Of a DNA stretch of 5,985 bases, positions 1-5,985 are shown in pieces. Numbering within the stretch: position 1 is the first letter of the stretch; every line of letters starts with the position of its first letter. Below the pieces are notes generated by a model. It was not told the origin of the DNA. It was given only the letters and a program-made list of their open reading frames with translations, and did not search any database. The stretch lies in assembly GCA_026391755.1 (NCBI GenBank), contig JAPLDN010000206.1, positions 1 to 5,985 of the forward strand. The letters run 5' to 3'. Source of the stretch: Bacteroidota bacterium (GTDB taxonomy: Bacteria; Bacteroidota; Bacteroidia; Bacteroidales; FEN-979). The translations under genes were made by a program, and so were the position numbers.

Positions 1-1
1 C

Positions 2-889
2 GGGCTTGCAAAAAAAATAATCATTTCTGTCCCTCTTGCTTCGGTTGCAAACCAGGTCTTCGGAACTGCCCTGCCTGCATTGAATTCACCCCTTGCCTGG
101 CTTGGGATTATAAGTTTCATCCTCCAGTTCTATTATGAATTTTCGGGTTATACCGATATGGCTATCGGCCTAGGCCGGATGTTCGGGTTCCGCTTCTCCG
201 AGAATTTCAATTTCCCGTTTACCGCAAGGTCTGTGAGCGACTTCTGGGGGAGATGGAATATCACCCTGAATACATGGCTTCTCGATTATATTTTCCTGCC
301 CCTTACAACTTCTCCCCTGAAACAGCAGGGAGAGCTTCCTGCTTCCCGCAACCACAGCCCCCGTTCAGGTTCTGCAATCCTTTTTATCTTTTTACTCTGG
401 GGATTCTGGTATGGGGCCGGCTGGAACTTTATCATTTTCGGATTGGTCTTCGGATTGCTTTTTCTCCTTGAAAAAACCCGGTTCGGAAGAGCCCTTGACA
501 GCAGCCCTTCTTTTGTTGCAAGGCTTTATACCTTGTTTTTCATCCTGATGGCCTGGGTGGTTTTTCGCCTGCCAGATCTTCATAATGTAATACAATATTA
601 TAAAGTCATGTTCGGAATTGAAGGTGCCGGATTTGAAACCGGCAGGGTCCTGGGATATTTCAACAGGGAATATTTGCTCAGTTTAATCCTTGCAATTGCA
701 GGCTGTACAAGGATCTTTGACCTGGCCAGGCAGAAAATAATGTGCCGCTATGCAGGTAACGATTCAGGAACACCTGCTTTCCATGCATATACGATCATTA
801 CCCTCCTGTTGGTGATACTGGCACTCGTTTATTCAGGAATGACGGTCCTTTCACAACCTTCTGTATCCTTAAACCATTTCAGGTTCTGA
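2..889 (+). CDS. MBOAT (AlgI-like) membrane O-acyltransferase paralog, 5'-truncated by the window, catalytic residues replaced
   Basis: Reading frame 2 is open from the window edge to the TGA at 887-889, giving 295 visible codons. The frame continues through position 80 (a TTG leucine codon) with sequence still aligning to the downstream MBOAT, so the true start lies upstream. It aligns throughout with residues 198-496 of the MBOAT at 1762-3252, so about 197 N-terminal residues are missing. The FSGYTDMAIG and ENFNFP blocks are intact and the protein is strongly hydrophobic with several membrane segments. Family role: MBOAT proteins of AlgI type carry acetyl groups across the inner membrane for glycan O-acetylation. 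Odd: the RWHxSLSxWLRDY block reads RWNITLNTWLLDY (His to Asn at 257-259, Arg to Leu at 281-283), and the WHGAAW block reads WYGAGW (His to Tyr at 410-412). The invariant MBOAT histidine is therefore absent, and catalysis by the usual mechanism is unlikely. Membership of the family is sure; loss of activity is inference. Confidence 0.93.
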   Translation, partial: GLAKKIIISVPLASVANQVFGTALPALNSPLAWLGIISFILQFYYEFSGYTDMAIGLGRMFGFRFSENFNFPFTARSVSDFWGRWNITLNTWLLDYIFLPLTTSPLKQQGELPASRNHSPRSGSAILFIFLLWGFWYGAGWNFIIFGLVFGLLFLLEKTRFGRALDSSPSFVARLYTLFFILMAWVVFRLPDLHNVIQYYKVMFGIEGAGFETGRVLGYFNREYLLSLILAIAGCTRIFDLARQKIMCRYAGNDSGTPAFHAYTIITLLLVILALVYSGMTVLSQPSVSLNHFRF

Positions 890-891
890 TG
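887..891 (+). promoter_or_regulatory. Stop-start overlap TGATG coupling the first MBOAT and SGNH genes
   Basis: The TGA stop of the first MBOAT shares its final A with the ATG of the next gene. Such overlaps usually mean translational coupling by reinitiation, which suits two proteins thought to work as a pair. No clear ribosome binding site is seen before this ATG. Confidence 0.75.
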
Positions 892-1743
892 AAACAAAAC
901 AGGAAAATATACCCCATGCTGTTTGCCGTTTCATTTATGGCCTGGCTGCTGCTCCCGTTTATCCTGGGCAACCTCATCGGCAGCACTAAGCCTAAACTCA
1001 CATCCGAAGAGATCAGGAATACAGCCCCCCGGGCCCAGGGCATCAGGTTCTATGTGTTCATAGTTCCCATGAAATCGGTGATCTTCCCCGAATTCCTTCC
1101 TTCATATTATTATCATTATAAGGATACAACCCAAACACAGAAACTTATTGCTTTACTGAAACACGATACCCTTATCCCGTTTATCGAACTGAACCAGGCT
1201 CTTATCGATGCAAAGCCAAAAGGCAGTTTGTTTACCCGTACCGATAAATCATGGAACTCGTTGGGCGCTTTTAAAGCTTATACACAAATAATTTCAAGGA
1301 TCCGTAAGGATTTCCCTGCCGTCAAACCTGTGGAAGAAAAAGATGTTTCTTTCGAAGAGTTTAAAACCCCGGGAGGGATGCTTGCCGCCCAGCTGGGTAT
1401 ACAAAAAGAAGTGAGCGAAATAAGGTACAGGCCTGTGATAAAAAATGCCCGGGCATTGGCAGGAAAAAAAGCAGGCCATGCCCCCCCGCCCTGGTTCGAG
1501 CTCCCGGCTGAATTTGAGAAAGTGAGCGTTGTGCCCGACAGCAGCCTGCCTGAAGCCCTGGTAATCCGCGATCCGCAGATAGAACCCATGATGCCTTACC
1601 TGGACCAGAATTTTAAAAAAACAGTATATATTTTCGATGCCTGGATGTATGACCTCAACTGGGAAATAATCCAGAAAGAAAAACCGGGTATCGTCATACT
1701 CGAGGTCAGCGAACCCAATATTAAAAACATCATTCACCTTTAA
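889..1743 (+). CDS. Shortened AlgJ/AlgX-like SGNH-family protein, probable pseudoenzyme
   Basis: This 284-residue protein has one N-terminal membrane anchor (about residues 8-30) and then an extracytoplasmic domain. From residue 51 to the end it aligns almost without gaps to residues 145-379 of the gene at 3254-4393, sharing GI(R/K)FY, FPEFLPS/YPEFLPS, (H/Q)DT-IP-I-L, WNS-GA and KTVYI-D blocks. Family role: AlgJ/AlgX-type proteins accept acetyl from an MBOAT and esterify exported polysaccharide using a Ser-His-Asp triad. Odd: the TDTHW motif reads TDKSW (Asp119 kept, His replaced by Ser121), and the SDSF nucleophile block reads RDPQ (Ser replaced by Pro229). About 94 residues between the anchor and the SGNH core, present in the downstream copy, are missing. 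The ORF is nevertheless clean. It may be a structural or regulatory partner of the equally altered upstream MBOAT, or a duplicate in early decay; the sequence alone does not decide. ATG start chosen because it overlaps the previous stop and gives a full anchor. Confidence 0.9.
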   Translation: MKQNRKIYPMLFAVSFMAWLLLPFILGNLIGSTKPKLTSEEIRNTAPRAQGIRFYVFIVPMKSVIFPEFLPSYYYHYKDTTQTQKLIALLKHDTLIPFIELNQALIDAKPKGSLFTRTDKSWNSLGAFKAYTQIISRIRKDFPAVKPVEEKDVSFEEFKTPGGMLAAQLGIQKEVSEIRYRPVIKNARALAGKKAGHAPPPWFELPAEFEKVSVVPDSSLPEALVIRDPQIEPMMPYLDQNFKKTVYIFDAWMYDLNWEIIQKEKPGIVILEVSEPNIKNIIHL

Positions 1744-1761
1744 ACGATAAGAAAACGACAG

Positions 1762-3252
1762 ATGCTCTTTAATTCGCTCATATTCATTTACCTCTTCCTA
1801 CCCCTGAGCCTGCTCGTTTATTACCTTACGAATGAACGGTATAAAAATCTTATCCTCCTGCTCTCAAGTTTTATCTTTTTTGCCTGGGGCGGAGTTTCTT
1901 ATTCCTTTCTGCTGGTATTATCCACCCTTATCAATTATACTGCCGGTATTTTGCTTGGCCGAACAAGCGATAAGCGTAAACGGAAGATCATCCTGGTAAC
2001 GGGAATTGTGCTGAACCTCTTCCCTCTCATTTTATTCAAATACACAGGCTTCTTCACCGAAACCCTGAATGTGCTCACTTCGGTGTTCGGGATCAAACCG
2101 CTGACGGTAGCGCATTTCATCCTGCCCCTCGGGATATCCTTTTATTCGTTCAAGGCCATCACCTACCTGATGAGCGTTCACCGCAACGAATGCCAGGTTC
2201 AGAAAAACTACATCGACCTGGCGTTGTTCATTTCAATATTCCCCCAGGTTATCGCCGGGCCTATCGACAGGTACCGTAACCTCGAACCCCAGCTGAAATC
2301 AAGGGAATACAGCTTTGAGCTGATGGCTTCAGGGATCAAACGCTTTGTCCTCGGTCTTGGCAAGAAGGTACTTATCGCAAATACCCTTGGGATTGCTGTG
2401 GATGAGATCTTCCACAGGCCCCCGGCTAACCTCGGTATGGCTGTTGCCTGGCTTGGCGCCCTGGCTTACACCCTCCAGATCTATTATGATTTTTCGGGGT
2501 ATACCGATATGGCCATCGGCATTGGCCGCATGTTCGGTTTTAATTTCATTGAGAATTTCAATTTCCCATACCGTTCAAAAAATGTGAAAGAGTTCTGGCA
2601 GCGCTGGCATATGTCGTTGTCGAACTGGCTCCGCGACTACCTCTACCTGCCCCTGGCCTACTCCACTTCCCGGAAACTCAAAGAATACAAGTACATGGGG
2701 ATAAGGGCCGACTACATCATCTATATCTTTGCTACCGCTGTAACCTTTACCGTTTGCGGATTCTGGCACGGGGCAGCCTGGGGCTTCATCGTCTGGGGCA
2801 TGCTGCACGGGCTTTTCCTGATCCTTGAACAACTCGGGCTGAGAAAATTCCTGAAGCACAGGATCAAACTGGTACAGCATGCATACCTGCTGTTATTTAT
2901 CAGTATTTCCTGGGTCGTTTTCAGGTCGGCAAATCTGGGCTATGCAATGCATTACATAGGGATCATGTTCGGCATCCATGCAGCCCAGGCCAATTGGGGT
3001 ATTTTCATGGAGTTCATCAATCCAGGGTTTATTGCGGCTTTCGCGATCGCCCTGGCAGGATCAACCTCATTGTTTGAAAGAGTCCTGGGCTTCTCAGTGA
3101 GAGCCCGCGATCTTCAGGCAAAAGCAATTAGAGGCCTGAGCGTTCATTTCTTCGAGATCTCGGTGATCCTGCTTATACTGTTCATCATGGCAATCTCCAC
3201 CCTGTTCATACTTGCGGGTACAAACAATTCATTCATTTATTTCCAGTTCTGA
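1762..3252 (+). CDS. MBOAT family O-acyltransferase (AlgI-like), intact
   Basis: The protein is 496 residues, the usual AlgI length, and is polytopic. It opens with the typical MLFNSLIFIYLFLPL segment. Family blocks follow in order: LPLGISFYSF (about 121-130), FPQVIAGPIDRY (160-171), YYDFSGYTDMAIGIGRMFGF (241-260), RWHMSLSNWLRDYLYLPL with His283 and Arg291, and FWHGAAWG with His336, the invariant MBOAT histidine. It most likely moves acetyl groups from a cytoplasmic donor across the inner membrane to the SGNH partner encoded next, for O-acetylation of a surface or exported glycan. The glycan is not identifiable here; alginate is not implied. The ATG lies 18 bases after the previous stop, with only a weak purine stretch before it, as is common in Bacteroidota. 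Other AlgI-like systems that acetylate peptidoglycan or teichoic acid relatives (PatA, DltB) are more distant alternatives. Confidence 0.96.
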   Translation: MLFNSLIFIYLFLPLSLLVYYLTNERYKNLILLLSSFIFFAWGGVSYSFLLVLSTLINYTAGILLGRTSDKRKRKIILVTGIVLNLFPLILFKYTGFFTETLNVLTSVFGIKPLTVAHFILPLGISFYSFKAITYLMSVHRNECQVQKNYIDLALFISIFPQVIAGPIDRYRNLEPQLKSREYSFELMASGIKRFVLGLGKKVLIANTLGIAVDEIFHRPPANLGMAVAWLGALAYTLQIYYDFSGYTDMAIGIGRMFGFNFIENFNFPYRSKNVKEFWQRWHMSLSNWLRDYLYLPLAYSTSRKLKEYKYMGIRADYIIYIFATAVTFTVCGFWHGAAWGFIVWGMLHGLFLILEQLGLRKFLKHRIKLVQHAYLLLFISISWVVFRSANLGYAMHYIGIMFGIHAAQANWGIFMEFINPGFIAAFAIALAGSTSLFERVLGFSVRARDLQAKAIRGLSVHFFEISVILLILFIMAISTLFILAGTNNSFIYFQF

Positions 3253-3256
3253 GATG
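3250..3256 (+). promoter_or_regulatory. TGAGATG junction coupling the second MBOAT and SGNH genes
   Basis: One base separates the TGA stop of the MBOAT (3250-3252) from the ATG at 3254. An upstream in-frame TTG at 3212 would add 14 residues overlapping the MBOAT, but those residues are not membrane-like and precede a good Lys-Arg plus hydrophobic anchor. The ATG is therefore the better start. The arrangement mirrors the TGATG junction of the upstream pair, and both MBOATs end in a similar aromatic tail (HFRF and YFQF). Confidence 0.75.
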
Positions 3257-4393
3257 AAACGTACCCTCTACATATATTCCATTGTGCTTTCGCTGGTGTT
3301 TTTTGGGTTGATGACCTACGTTTTCATGAACGACATCTTCCATTATTATACACCCCCGGAGATCAGCATATACGAGAACCGTTACCTGGCCCGCAAACCT
3401 TTCTGGGATATAAACCGCGCCGATCCTTACCCCAGGGCTTTCGAGGATTTCTACAACGACCATTTCCCCTACCGCTTAAACCTTAACGATTTCAATGCAG
3501 GCGTAATCAATTACAGGATATTGCGCAAATCGCCTTATCCGAATAAAGTCAACATTGGAAAGAACAACTGGCTGTTCTTTGAAGTTGAAAGGCCGCTCTA
3601 CCAGGGTGATTTCATGATCGACAGCGCGCAGGTTGCAGCGGTGGTGAGCGAAATGCACAAGCGCGCTGAATTCTTCAGGAGAAAAGGAATCAAATTCTAT
3701 TTCATTTCGCCCCCTGCAAAACAGGAGCTTTACCCCGAATTCCTGCCTTCAAGGTTTTACCGTTGCCCCACAGGTACCGTCACTGATAAGATCATGGCGA
3801 AAATGAAGCAGGATACAAGCATCCCCTATATCGATCTTAAACAGCCCTTACTGGAAGCAAAAAAGAGGGGCAAACCCCTGTATTATAAAACCGACACTCA
3901 CTGGAATTCCTGGGGCGCTTACTTCGGCTACCTTGAAGTGATGAAACGTATGTGCAGGGATTTCCCCTCCATGAAACCCCTGGCAGAACCGGATTTTACC
4001 ATGAGTTACCCTGTGATCAAAGGGAAAAACCTGGTCGAGGTCATGAACCTTACCAACTATATTTCCGACGAGGATGTAGTGATCAATGTCAAAAACTCAA
4101 TCACCAAAACCGGGAAACTGCACAACTACCCCAAGCATCCCAATTCGGTATTCCCCGGTGAATATGTAAGGTATACAGGCGATGCCAGCAAGCCAAGGCT
4201 CATGGTCATATCCGATTCCTTTGTATATTCCATCATGCCCTTTTTCGATGAGGGTACCAGCAAAACGGTGTATATCTATGATACCGGGTTTTACGGGACC
4301 AACGAGAACATTGTTGATGATGTGAAGCCCGATATAGTGCTGATGATCATTTACGAGCCCCACCTTGTGAACCTGATAGGGATACCAAATTGA
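3254..4393 (+). CDS. AlgJ/AlgX-like SGNH-family O-acetyltransferase, intact
   Basis: With the ATG at 3254 the protein is 379 residues. A single N-terminal hydrophobic anchor (about residues 5-25, after Met-Lys-Arg) places the rest in the periplasm. The extracytoplasmic part has an N-terminal segment with the ENRYLARKP and FYNDHFPYR motifs seen in this family, an NWLFF block, and then the SGNH-like core from about residue 140. Candidate catalytic residues are Asp214 and His216 in TDTHWNSWGAY, and Ser322 in VISDSF, matching the Ser-His-Asp set used by AlgJ/AlgX. A YPEFLPS block (near residue 155-165) is also conserved. It likely receives acetyl from the MBOAT just upstream and esterifies an exported polysaccharide. 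It is the last gene of the operon. The substrate is unknown. It serves as the intact reference against which the upstream shortened copy can be read. Confidence 0.93.
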   Translation: MKRTLYIYSIVLSLVFFGLMTYVFMNDIFHYYTPPEISIYENRYLARKPFWDINRADPYPRAFEDFYNDHFPYRLNLNDFNAGVINYRILRKSPYPNKVNIGKNNWLFFEVERPLYQGDFMIDSAQVAAVVSEMHKRAEFFRRKGIKFYFISPPAKQELYPEFLPSRFYRCPTGTVTDKIMAKMKQDTSIPYIDLKQPLLEAKKRGKPLYYKTDTHWNSWGAYFGYLEVMKRMCRDFPSMKPLAEPDFTMSYPVIKGKNLVEVMNLTNYISDEDVVINVKNSITKTGKLHNYPKHPNSVFPGEYVRYTGDASKPRLMVISDSFVYSIMPFFDEGTSKTVYIYDTGFYGTNENIVDDVKPDIVLMIIYEPHLVNLIGIPN

Positions 4394-4418
4394 TATCTCT
4401 ATAACGCGGCTTTCGTTT

Positions 4419-4478
4419 GCATCTTCACACCGCCGCTACGGTTCTCTTCGTTCACCTGATGCGGCTTGTGTGAAATGC
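4419..4478. repeat. Imperfect inverted repeat in the intergenic region
   Basis: The left arm at 4419-4436 (GCAT, bulged C, TTCACAC, C, GCCGC) pairs with the right arm at 4461-4478 (GCGGC, TT, GTGTGAA, ATGC). This gives 16 base pairs around a 24-base loop, with one bulge and one small internal loop. It lies 25 bases after the operon's last stop codon. No T-run follows the right arm on the + strand, so it is not a canonical intrinsic terminator. It could stabilise the mRNA 3' end, or be a remnant of a dispersed intergenic repeat. Similar words recur nearby: GCGGCTT at 4406 and 4461, and AAATGCTTC at 4473 and 4505. No gene is seen in 4394-4559. Confidence 0.6.
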
Positions 4479-4530
4479 TTCACTCAAAAAATGCCGCTTA
4501 TGCAAAATGCTTCGTTTCTACTCTATTCAT

Positions 4531-4538
4531 TATATTTG
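4531..4538 (+). promoter_or_regulatory. Probable Bacteroidota-type -7 promoter box of the repeat-protein gene
   Basis: TATATTTG matches the Bacteroidetes sigma-A consensus TAnnTTTG exactly. It ends 21 bases before the ATG at 4560, which would give a leader of roughly 15 bases. The upstream -33 TTTG-like element is weak: only T-rich sequence (GTTTC around 4514-4518) is present, at poor spacing. The position, just before a gene that follows a 166-base gap, supports a separate transcription unit. Confidence 0.5.
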
Positions 4539-4559
4539 CATATCCCAATTCCTTCAGCC

Positions 4560-5985
4560 ATGAAAAACATAGTTGTTTTTTTTCTGGCCCTGTTATTATC
4601 TCCCGCACTGAACGCCCAGAACTGGAGCTGGTTGAATCCAGGGATCCCCACCAAACATCTATTCTCTATATGCAATGCAGGGTCTCACACCTGTTATGCT
4701 GCAGGAATGGAAGGTACAATTATCAAGTCTGCGGATGACGGAGCTACATGGTCCAGGCAGAATTCCGGAACTGCGCAGAACCTGGACTGCGTCTATTTTC
4801 TCAATGCCGATACAGGTTATGCTGCCGGATCGGGCGGGCTGATCCTGAAAACAACCAATGGAGGGGCACATTGGGCGAAATATTTTAACTCTGCAGTCAC
4901 CTGTCTTTATTCCGTCTTTTTCACAGATACTAATCACGGCTATGCCTGTGGTTATATTGAAAACTACTGGTTTCACGGGACGGAACCAGCGGGAGTGATA
5001 CTGACAACAACCGATGGCGGAACAACCTGGAATTACATTATTGACCCGCTGGGAACTTCCAGCTCGTTATTGTCGGTTTCTTTTTCAACCCCCCAGGTGG
5101 GGTGCGTAGTTGGGGAAGCAGGAACGATATTCAGAACAACCGATGCCGGACTGACCTGGTCCCATGCCGCAAATCCGGATTTTTCTGACCTGCACTCTTT
5201 GTGTTTCACATCTGCCGGCACAGGATATGCGGCGGGAAATCTCGGGACTGTCTTGAAAACAACCGACAGCGGTGCAAGCTGGACTATACTCAGGCAAATT
5301 GGTTATAACATTTTTTACGGGATCACCTTTGTTTCATCATCCACTGGTTATGTATGTTCAGATGGTTATGATGCAAGCGTTTCGGCAATTATCATGAAAA
5401 CAACCGACGGGGGCACTCACTGGGATACAATCGCAGGGGGCATCCCTCATTCGCTTTATTCGGTTGTTTTCACTGCAGCAGATTCCGGCATCATTGTGGG
5501 CAGTTCCGGGACTATGTTAAAGACATCCGACTCAGGGGCAAGTTGGAATACCGTGAGTGACGGCACGTCGAAAATATTGTACTCCATATCCTTTCCCGAT
5601 ACTCTTCACGGGATAGCAGTTGGCCAGGCGGGGACAATAATCCATTCATCCGACGCAGGTCATACCTGGATCAGCGGGGTTTCAGGGACCGGCACACAAC
5701 TTAATTCGGTATTTTGCATCAATTCTTATATTGCCGTTGCCGCGGGTAATAACGGAGTTATCCTGAGGACGGTCGACGGTGGTGCAGACTGGGCGGCTTC
5801 GGTCCCGCTTACTTCCGACACATTGTATTCGGTGTATTTTGCTGACGGTAGCACAGGTTACGCTGCGGGAGCCAACGGAACCGTCCTGAAAACTTCCAAT
5901 GCAGGTCTGAGCTGGACTACCCTGCAAACGGGCACCAACAGCGGACTTCATTCAGTCTTCTTCCTGAACCGCGACACAGGCTATG
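4560..5985 (+). CDS. Secreted Ycf48/BNR-like beta-propeller repeat protein, 3'-truncated by the window
   Basis: The frame beginning at ATG 4560 is open for 475 codons to the window end, with no stop. Residues 1-19 form a Sec signal peptide: Met-Lys-Asn, a long hydrophobic core, then a likely cut after Leu-Asn-Ala before Gln20. There is no lipobox cysteine. The rest is a chain of blades of about 41 residues, each with the pattern LxSVxF-xxxxGYAAG-xxGTxLKTTDGGxxW. This is the signature of Ycf48/Hcf136-like and BNR-type propellers. Ten blades are complete and the eleventh is cut. Proteins of this style in Bacteroidota are often large secreted or surface proteins with a C-terminal type IX sorting domain, but the C-terminus is not in view. 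No catalytic motif is visible and the role is unknown. Ycf48 of cyanobacteria assists photosystem II assembly, and that function should not be transferred here. Glycosidase-type BNR (sialidase) function is not supported because the Asp-box spacing and catalytic residues are not recognised. Confidence 0.9.
   Translation, partial: MKNIVVFFLALLLSPALNAQNWSWLNPGIPTKHLFSICNAGSHTCYAAGMEGTIIKSADDGATWSRQNSGTAQNLDCVYFLNADTGYAAGSGGLILKTTNGGAHWAKYFNSAVTCLYSVFFTDTNHGYACGYIENYWFHGTEPAGVILTTTDGGTTWNYIIDPLGTSSSLLSVSFSTPQVGCVVGEAGTIFRTTDAGLTWSHAANPDFSDLHSLCFTSAGTGYAAGNLGTVLKTTDSGASWTILRQIGYNIFYGITFVSSSTGYVCSDGYDASVSAIIMKTTDGGTHWDTIAGGIPHSLYSVVFTAADSGIIVGSSGTMLKTSDSGASWNTVSDGTSKILYSISFPDTLHGIAVGQAGTIIHSSDAGHTWISGVSGTGTQLNSVFCINSYIAVAAGNNGVILRTVDGGADWAASVPLTSDTLYSVYFADGSTGYAAGANGTVLKTSNAGLSWTTLQTGTNSGLHSVFFLNRDTGY
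4656..5985 (+). repeat. Array of about 41-codon beta-propeller blade repeats (10 complete plus 1 partial)
   Basis: Blade boundaries by eye, starting just before the LxSVxF strand: 4656-4781, 4782-4901, 4902-5063, 5064-5186, 5187-5309, 5310-5450, 5451-5573, 5574-5696, 5697-5816, 5817-5939, and 5940 to the end. Most are 40-42 codons. Blade 3 (54 codons) and blade 6 (47 codons) are longer because of insertions at the same place, after the GYxC motif and before the xxLKTTDGG strand. The DNA copies are diverged, so the array is old. It is a protein-coding repeat and not a CRISPR array. Confidence 0.85.

Larger units (their letters stand above)
2..4393 (+). repeat. Tandem duplication of an MBOAT-SGNH two-gene cassette
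   Basis: Gene order, strand and junction style repeat: MBOAT then SGNH at 2-1743, and again at 1762-4393. The proteins align over nearly their full shared length. DNA similarity is patchy. Over 121-220 against 2472-2571 I count about 18 differences in 100 bases by eye, including identical runs at the FSGYTDM and ENFNFP codons, whereas most other parts are much more diverged. The duplication is therefore old, with the MBOAT core best preserved. Confidence 0.85.

Noticed and set aside
80..82. Possible TTG start of the first gene at position 80
   Set aside because: The frame is open to the window edge and the sequence before position 80 (GLAKK and onward) still aligns to the downstream MBOAT, so this is an internal leucine codon.
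1444..1457. Perfect 14-bp palindrome AATGCCCGGGCATT
   Set aside because: It lies inside a coding region, with no sign of operator context. A single short palindrome is expected by chance at this scale.
1464..1487. A7 and C7 homopolymer runs in the upstream SGNH gene as possible phase-variation switches
   Set aside because: The frame stays in register with the homologous downstream protein on both sides, and seven-base runs are short for slipped-strand switching.
3212..3253. Possible TTG start giving the second SGNH protein 14 extra residues
   Set aside because: It overlaps the MBOAT C-terminus and adds a non-hydrophobic stretch before a good anchor. The ATG at 3254 mirrors the upstream pair's junction.
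4466..4738. 90-codon + strand ORF over the intergenic region and the start of the repeat protein
   Set aside because: It begins at a TTG inside the inverted repeat and is out of frame with the long blade-repeat reading frame that starts at 4560 and explains the region.
4659..5951. Several minus-strand ORFs of 60-105 codons under the repeat protein
   Set aside because: They are antisense shadows of the blade repeats, sharing similar reverse-translated motifs because the sense strand repeats. No independent start signals or family resemblance are seen.
4656..5985. CRISPR-like periodic repeats
   Set aside because: The period is about 123 bases, the copies are diverged at DNA level, and the repeat is in frame as protein blades.

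Overview
The window looks like part of a Bacteroidota (Bacteroidetes) chromosome. Evidence: a TAnnTTTG-type promoter hexamer-like box, no convincing Shine-Dalgarno sequences before the gene starts, AlgI-like MBOAT / AlgJ-like cassettes, and a secreted protein built of many Ycf48/BNR-type blades. This assignment is an inference; no rRNA or other phylogenetic marker is present. All real genes are on the + strand.

Positions 2-4393 hold four tightly packed genes that read as one operon: MBOAT (5' end outside the window), SGNH/AlgJ-like, MBOAT, SGNH/AlgJ-like. Spacings are a 1-base overlap, 17-18 bases, and 1 base. This is a tandem duplication of a two-gene polysaccharide O-acetylation cassette. 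In the known AlgI/AlgJ-type systems the MBOAT membrane protein passes an acetyl group across the inner membrane and the SGNH-fold partner puts it on a periplasmic or exported glycan. The downstream pair (1762-3252 and 3254-4393) keeps every hallmark catalytic residue: MBOAT His283 and His336, and SGNH Asp214, His216 and Ser322. The upstream pair (2-889 and 889-1743) has intact reading frames but has lost them: the MBOAT has Asn and Tyr in place of the two histidines and Leu in place of a conserved Arg, and the SGNH partner has Ser for His and Pro for the nucleophile Ser, and also lacks about 94 residues of N-terminal extracytoplasmic sequence. So an apparently dead enzyme pair sits directly before a live pair. 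This coordinated loss is the most interesting thing in the window.

Positions 4394-4559 are a 166-base intergenic stretch. It contains an imperfect inverted repeat and short repeated words, and then a good Bacteroidota-type -7 box (TATATTTG) about 20 bases before the next start.

Positions 4560-5985 are the first 475 codons of a secreted repeat protein that runs off the window end. It has a Sec signal peptide followed by ten complete and one partial Ycf48/BNR-like beta-propeller blades, with extra loops in blades 3 and 6. It appears to be a separate transcription unit, and no functional link to the acetylation genes can be shown.
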